From Maratus speciosus (lineage: Eukaryota > Arthropoda > Arachnida > Araneae > Salticidae): DNA of 64,000 nucleotides. Shown piece after piece: positions 57,243 to 64,000 of the stretch; within the stretch, counting starts at the first letter, position 1, and every line of letters begins with the position of its first letter. Below the pieces are notes generated by a model. That model was given only the letters and a program-made list of their open reading frames with translations. It was not told the origin of the DNA and searched no databases. A program made the position numbers and the translations under genes. The stretch lies in assembly GCA_963932465.1 (NCBI GenBank), contig CAWVRF010001071.1, positions 62,001 to 126,000 of the forward strand, in the 5' to 3' direction.

Positions 57243-59844
57243 TATATTCAAGGAGTGCCTGATATAGATTGGTGCTGATTAGTTTTAGGTGTAAATAGTC
57301 CAGCAGGGGGCGCTGCTATGCTGCATCTTGCAGGATTTCCGCAATAGCTCTATCTCAAGCACTACTGCAAGGATTTTTTATAAAACGTCAGATTCAGTAA
57401 CTCCTTGATATGAGATGATGCTGTTTACGTTTAGGTGCAAATCGCCCAACAGATGGCGCTGCTACGCTGCATTTTACAGGATTTACACTATTTTTGCAGT
57501 AGCTCTATCTCAAAAACTAATGCAGACATTTTCATCAAACTTCGAATTCATTTAGTCCTTGATATGAAATTATGCTGACTACGTGTTGGTGCAAATCGGC
57601 CATTAGGTGGCGCTGCTGTGCTACATTTAGGACGATTTCCTCAATAGCTCTATCTCAAGAACTAATGCACGAATTTTCATCAAACTTCAGATTCAAGTAT
57701 ACCTTGATTAATATTACTGCTGATTATGTGTTGGTGCAAATTGCTCAACAGGTGGCGCTGCTAAGCTGCATTTTTCATGATTTGCGCAATAGCTCTATCT
57801 CAAGAACTAATGCACGAATTTTCTCCAAATTTTATATTCAGAAGACGTTGATATAAGATGATGATGATTAGGTTCTGGTGTAAATCATCTTGTATGTGGC
57901 GCTGCTATGCTGAATTTTGCTGGATTTTCACGATTTCAGCGACAGTCATACCGCAAGAATAATGCACGAATTTCATCTTTTTAGAATCCTTATGATAAGC
58001 ATAGATTGCCATTTAATTTAGGCAAAGTGATAACGAATTTTGAAGTATTGACATGTATGAGATAGAAGAAAGTATTAGGATTGGTACATCCGACTAGTTT
58101 TTCTTTGAATAGGGCTGTAACATTATTGCAGACGTATAAAAAAGATAGTTGTTATAGTATACAAAATGTGTTGAAAAGCGCGCTATATCTATGCTGTATG
58201 CATAATTTTTCGTTCTTGTTGTTTTTTCTTTGAATAGGGTAGTAACATTACATCAGATGGACAAACAAGTAATTAAATTTAAAAAATATAAAAACCCGAC
58301 TGAATAAAAGCCAACTATACGCGCAGATACGCGTGAAACACATAACCCTCCTTTTCAGTCGGGTAATAATAAAGTCTAATCGTTTTATAGATTGTTTTAT
58401 TCGCTAGGTATCAAATCTATCTTTAAATATTACTCCAATTTCAATCGAGGTACCGTGGCCGAGCGGTCTGAGGCGCTGTTAAAAGAAACCGGTCTTTTCG
58501 GATGCGTGGGTTCGAATCCCACCGCTGCCAAAATGAAGGTTTTGTTAGTAATATTCATTTTTTTCCCGTAAAAGCCAATAAATTATGCAGTTTCCATTTA
58601 AAGATTTCTTTTCGAGATATGCGAAATATTTTGGCGATAATTAAAATTCATTTCAGAAGAATAATTTTATTCCGCGTTCAAAGTGGCTGAATGAGGAAAT
58701 TTAATTTTTAAATTATCATTTATTAAAATATTCAGAATCATAGGTTATTTTCAAACCCATGTTACAATAACAGAAGATTCTAACGGACATTTTTAAGGTA
58801 AAAAATAATCACATGCTCTCAAATTGTGCATGCATTAGCGTAATCACGGGATGAACAGGTCCCGTGTTGCAATTCCGCGGTAAAACTTACTTATAAAAAT
58901 ACAGATACGCCAGATAATTGTATAAATAAATGAGTTTTTTTTTATGTTTAATTCTAATTTCTTTTAATAATATATTAAATTTAAAAAATCAAAAAACTCG
59001 ACAGCGTAAAAAGCGAAATATTTAATTATTTCTCATCAATATGAAACTATTTTTTTATATTTCTTAATTTTTTTTTATTTACTTGTATTGATGACTTTTA
59101 AGTTGTGTTTAATTATTAGTTCCTATCTACAAACACTCTTTTGATGAGGCCTAAAGATGTCTATTATGAAGGTTAGAGTTACAGTAAATGTAGCGATTCA
59201 AAGTACACAACTTCCATTTTTTATAATATTTAAACAAAGCTTCTGGCTACAAAATAGTCAATGAAACATCGTCTTCATTTTGAAAGTCCTGTCCAAGGAT
59301 ATGCCACTCAATATGGTGCGTAAATTTTTTTTTCGTCTCTACCGCCATTTGTATTTTACGGCCGCCATTTTGAATTTATAAAAACAAATCTTATCCTATA
59401 ACCATCGGAAGATTAAGACAAATCGATAGAAACCTCATTCATAAAAATCCATCCAGCCGTTGAGATGTTTCGAGGGTATAAAGAAATCCACATACACAGA
59501 TACGCGTGAAACACATAACCCTTCTTTTCAGTCGGGTAAAAAGATAGTTGTTATAGTATATTCAGAATGTGTTGGAAAGTGCGCTATAATCTATGCTGTA
59601 TGCATAAATTTTCATTTTTTTTTTAATTTCTTCTATCTTTACTAGAAGAAAGTATTGGATTCATGAAAATTTTCGACTTCCGGTTTTTGACGGATTTACT
59701 CGTTTTAGGGATCAGAGATTCCAAAAAACAAGTTTTTACAAAATGTCTGTCTGTGAGCCTGTTTCTCTGTCTGTCTGTCTTTACGTGACACAAATATTGT
59801 GGGCGTTCTATCTCAAGAACTAATGCACGGAATTGAATAAAAAA
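57243..59844 (+). repeat. Unit 23 (type B)
   Basis: Same diagnostic states as unit 22 without the B-box change. Confidence 0.98.
58449..58530 (+). tRNA. tRNA-Leu-like element, unit 23
   Basis: G42 form, identical to unit 3. Confidence 0.78.
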
Positions 59845-62446
59845 TATATTCAAGGAGTGCCTGATATAGATTGGTGCTGATTAGTTTTAGGTGTAAATAG
59901 TCCAGCAGGGGGCGCTGCTATGCTGCATCTTGCAGGATTTCCGCAATAGCTCTATCTCAAGCACTACTGCAAGGATTTTTTATAAAACGTCAGATTCAGT
60001 AACTCCTTGATATGAGATGATGCTGTTTACGTTTAGGTGCAAATCGCCCAACAGATGGCGCTGCTACGCTGCATTTTACAGGATTTACACTATTTTTGCA
60101 GTAGCTCTATCTCAAAAACTAATGCAGACATTTTCATCAAACTTCGAATTCATTTAGTCCTTGATATGAAATTATGCTGACTACGTGTTGGTGCAAATCG
60201 GCCATTAGGTGGCGCTGCTGTGCTACATTTAGGACGATTTCCTCAATAGCTCTATCTCAAGAACTAATGCACGAATTTTCATCAAACTTCAGATTCAAGT
60301 ATACCTTGATTAATATTACTGCTGATTATGTGTTGGTGCAAATTGCTCAACAGGTGGCGCTGCTAAGCTGCATTTTTCATGATTTGCGCAATAGCTCTAT
60401 CTCAAGAACTAATGCACGAATTTTCTCCAAATTTTATATTCAGAAGACGTTGATATAAGATGATGATGATTAGGTTCTGGTGTAAATCATCTTGTATGTG
60501 GCGCTGCTATGCTGAATTTTGCTGGATTTTCACGATTTCAGCGACAGTCATACCGCAAGAATAATGCACGAATTTCATCTTTTTAGAATCCTTATGATAA
60601 GCATAGATTGCCATTTAATTTAGGCAAAGTGATAACGAATTTTGAAGTATTGACATGTATGAGATAGAAGAAAGTATTAGGATTGGTACATCCGACTAGT
60701 TTTTCTTTGAATAGGGCTGTAACATTATTGCAGACGTATAAAAAAGATAGTTGTTATAGTATACAAAATGTGTTGAAAAGCGCGCTATATCTATGCTGTA
60801 TGCATAATTTTTCGTTCTTGTTGTTTTTTCTTTGAATAGGGTAGTAACATTACATCAGATGGACAAACAAGTAATTAAATTTAAAAAATATAAAAACCCG
60901 ACTGAATAAAAGCCAACTATACGCGCAGATACGCGTGAAACACATAACCCTCCTTTTCAGTCGGGTAATAATAAAGTCTAATCGTTTTATAGATTGTTTT
61001 ATTCGATAGGTATCAAATCTATCTTTAAATATTACTCCAATTTCAATCGAGGTACCGTGGCCGAGCGGTCTGAGGCGCTGTTAAAAGAAACCGGTCTTTT
61101 CGGATGCGTGGGTTCGAATCCCACCGCTGCCAAAATGAAGGTTTTGTTAGTAATATTCATTTTTTTCCCGTAAAAGCCAATAAATTATGCAGTTTCCATT
61201 TAAAGATTTCTTTTCGAGATATGCGAAATATTTTGGCGATAATTAAAATTCATTTCAGAAGAATAATTTTATTCCGCGTTCAAAGTGGCTGAATGAGGAA
61301 ATTTAATTTTTAAATTATCATTTATTAAAATATTCAGAATCATAGGTTATTTTCAAACCCATGTTACAATAACAGAAGATTCTAACGGACATTTTTAAGG
61401 TAAAAAATAATCACATGCTCTCAAATTGTGCATGCATTAGCGTAATCACGGGATGAACAGGTCCCGTGTTGCAATTCCGCGGTAAAACTTACTTATAAAA
61501 ATACAGATACGCCAGATAATTGTATAAATAAATGAGTTTTTTTTTATGTTTAATTCTAATTTCTTTTAATAATATATTAAATTTAAAAAATCAAAAAACT
61601 CGACAGCGTAAAAAGCGAAATATTTAATTATTTCTCATCAATATGAAACTATTTTTTTATATTTCTTAATTTTTTTTTATTTACTTGTATTGATGACTTT
61701 TAAGTTGTGTTTAATTATTAGTTCCTATCTACAAACACTCTTTTGATGAGGCCTAAAGATGTCTATTATGAAGGTTAGAGTTACAGTAAATGTAGCGATT
61801 CAAAGTACACAACTTCCATTTTTTATAATATTTAAACAAAGCTTCTGGCTACAAAATAGTCAATGAAACATCGTCTTCATTTTGAAAGTCCTGTCCAAGG
61901 ATATGCCACTCAATATGGTGCGTAAATTTTTTTTTCGTCTCTACCGCCATTTGTATTTTACGGCCGCCATTTTGAATTTATAAAAACAAATCTTATCCTA
62001 TAACCATCGGAAGATTAAGACAAATCGATAGAAACCTCATTCATAAAAATCCATCCAGCCGTTGAGATGTTTCGAGGGTATAAAGAAATCCACATACACA
62101 GATACGCGTGAAACACATAACCCTTCTTTTCAGTCGGGTAAAAAGATAGTTGTTATAGTATATTCAGAATGTGTTGGAAAGTGCGCTATAATCTATGCTG
62201 TATGCATAAATTTTCATTTTTTTTTTAATTTCTTCTATCTTTACTAGAAGAAAGTATTGGATTCATGAAAATTTTCGACTTCCGGTTTTTGACGGATTTA
62301 CTCGTTTTAGGGATCAGAGATTCCAAAAAACAAGTTTTTACAAAATGTCTGTCTGTGAGCCTGTTTCTCTGTCTGTCTGTCTTTACGTGACACAAATATT
62401 GTGGGCGTTCTATCTCAAGAACTAATGCACGGAATTGAATAAAAAA
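59845..62446 (+). repeat. Unit 24 (type B)
   Basis: Combines 1162 A with 1249 G, shared only with unit 25. In other units 1162 A goes with 1249 T, which suggests an exchange between the two sites, 87 bp apart. Confidence 0.98.
61051..61132 (+). tRNA. tRNA-Leu-like element, unit 24
   Basis: G42 form, identical to unit 3. Confidence 0.78.
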
Positions 62447-64000
62447 TATATTCAAGGAGTGCCTGATATAGATTGGTGCTGATTAGTTTTAGGTGTAAAT
62501 AGTCCAGCAGGGGGCGCTGCTATGCTGCATCTTGCAGGATTTCCGCAATAGCTCTATCTCAAGCACTACTGCAAGGATTTTTTATAAAACGTCAGATTCA
62601 GTAACTCCTTGATATGAGATGATGCTGTTTACGTTTAGGTGCAAATCGCCCAACAGATGGCGCTGCTACGCTGCATTTTACAGGATTTACACTATTTTTG
62701 CAGTAGCTCTATCTCAAAAACTAATGCAGACATTTTCATCAAACTTCGAATTCATTTAGTCCTTGATATGAAATTATGCTGACTACGTGTTGGTGCAAAT
62801 CGGCCATTAGGTGGCGCTGCTGTGCTACATTTAGGACGATTTCCTCAATAGCTCTATCTCAAGAACTAATGCACGAATTTTCATCAAACTTCAGATTCAA
62901 GTATACCTTGATTAATATTACTGCTGATTATGTGTTGGTGCAAATTGCTCAACAGGTGGCGCTGCTAAGCTGCATTTTTCATGATTTGCGCAATAGCTCT
63001 ATCTCAAGAACTAATGCACGAATTTTCTCCAAATTTTATATTCAGAAGACGTTGATATAAGATGATGATGATTAGGTTCTGGTGTAAATCATCTTGTATG
63101 TGGCGCTGCTATGCTGAATTTTGCTGGATTTTCACGATTTCAGCGACAGTCATACCGCAAGAATAATGCACGAATTTCATCTTTTTAGAATCCTTATGAT
63201 AAGCATAGATTGCCATTTAATTTAGGCAAAGTGATAACGAATTTTGAAGTATTGACATGTATGAGATAGAAGAAAGTATTAGGATTGGTACATCCGACTA
63301 GTTTTTCTTTGAATAGGGCTGTAACATTATTGCAGACGTATAAAAAAGATAGTTGTTATAGTATACAAAATGTGTTGAAAAGCGCGCTATATCTATGCTG
63401 TATGCATAATTTTTCGTTCTTGTTGTTTTTTCTTTGAATAGGGTAGTAACATTACATCAGATGGACAAACAAGTAATTAAATTTAAAAAATATAAAAACC
63501 CGACTGAATAAAAGCCAACTATACGCGCAGATACGCGTGAAACACATAACCCTCCTTTTCAGTCGGGTAATAATAAAGTCTAATCGTTTTATAGCTTGTT
63601 TTATTCGATAGGTATCAAATCTATCTTTAAATATTACTCCAATTTCAATCGAGGTACCGTGGCCGAGCGGTCTGAGGCGCTGTTAAAAGAAACCGGTCTT
63701 TTCGGATGCGTGGGTTCGAATCCCACCGCTGCCAAAATGAAGGTTTTGTTAGTAATATTCATTTTTTTCCCGTAAAAGCCAATAAATTATGCAGTTTCCA
63801 TTTAAAGATTTCTTTTCGAGATATGCGAAATATTTTGGCGATAATTAAAATTCATTTCAGAAGAATAATTTTATTCCGCGTTCAAAGTGGCTGAATGAGG
63901 AAATTTAATTTTTAAATTATCATTTATTAAAATATTCAGAATCATAGGTTATTTTCAAACCCATGTTACAATAACAGAAGATTCTAACGGACATTTTTAA
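62447..64000 (+). repeat. Unit 25 (type B), cut by the window edge
   Basis: Only unit positions 1-1554 are present. Same diagnostic states as unit 24, with a private C at 1149. Confidence 0.98.
63653..63734 (+). tRNA. tRNA-Leu-like element, unit 25
   Basis: G42 form, identical to unit 3. Confidence 0.78.

Larger units (their letters stand above)
1..64000 (+). repeat. Tandem macrosatellite array, 2602-bp unit, about 24.6 copies
   Basis: The same sequence recurs every 2602 bp from the first base to the last, always in the same orientation. Base 1 matches base 2603, 5205, 7807 and so on. Only units 8 and 9 depart, at 2601 bp each, through loss of one T in a T-run near 20587 and one near 22508. 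No unique sequence, inversion or foreign insertion interrupts the array. Every open frame seen is 120 codons or shorter and is kept only because the DNA itself is nearly identical between units. Both ends lie inside the array, so flanking context and total copy number cannot be seen. Confidence 0.99.

Noticed and set aside
1..64000. CRISPR array
   Set aside because: The regular spacing comes from whole 2.6-kb units. There are no short direct repeats separated by unique spacers and no cas-like genes.
1..64000. Ribosomal DNA, 5S or histone tandem array
   Set aside because: No conserved rRNA, 5S or histone sequence is recognisable anywhere in the unit.
1..64000. Entamoeba-type tRNA gene array
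   Set aside because: Those arrays carry functional tRNA genes in short units with simple repeats between them. Here the single tRNA-like element per unit is degraded, and the rest is satellite and mobile-element-like sequence.

Overview
The window contains no supportable protein-coding gene. From end to end it is one head-to-tail tandem array of an AT-rich unit of 2602 bp: 24 full units plus the first 1554 bp of a 25th, all in the same orientation. Both edges cut through the array, so its true length is unknown and the phase used here (unit 1 starting at base 1) is arbitrary. Unit starts are exactly 2602 bp apart except for units 8 and 9, which are 2601 bp because each lost one T from a T-run. 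Units differ from each other by a few to about twenty substitutions.

The only recognisable gene-like element in a unit is an 82-nt sequence derived from a eukaryotic cytosolic tRNA-Leu, at unit positions 1207-1288, so there are 25 copies. It keeps the internal Pol III A box and B box, the T-arm and a downstream T-run terminator. Its anticodon arm is decayed: position 33 is A instead of the near-universal U, the anticodon stem has mismatches, and the acceptor stem has a C5-C68 clash. I read it as an amplified tRNA pseudogene that may still bind TFIIIC or be transcribed. It is not likely to decode leucine.

The rest of a unit is nested repeat material. Positions 2561-2602 and 1-746 form a block of one partial and five full diverged subrepeats of about 145-154 bp, each centred on GGCGCTGCT. 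Positions 821-1124 and 2255-2416 hold short duplicated modules (named A, B, C and D here), one with an 11-bp inverted repeat, that look like remnants of mobile elements. Positions 1302-2100 are AT-rich with one clear hairpin. Positions 2131-2254 resemble noncoding transposon sequence, and 2502-2539 is a degenerate GTCT microsatellite.

Sequence variants divide the array into two haplotypes. Type A fills units 1-9. Types A and B alternate strictly in units 10-15, giving a 5204-bp dimer present three times. Type B fills units 15-25, with further local dimers (16-17 and 18-19) and runs of near-identical neighbours (19-21, 24-25). This is the pattern expected from recent unequal exchange and gene conversion.

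The organism is a eukaryote: the tRNA has eukaryotic Leu features with no encoded CCA, and the setting is satellite and mobile-element debris. An invertebrate, perhaps an arthropod, is my best guess, with low confidence.
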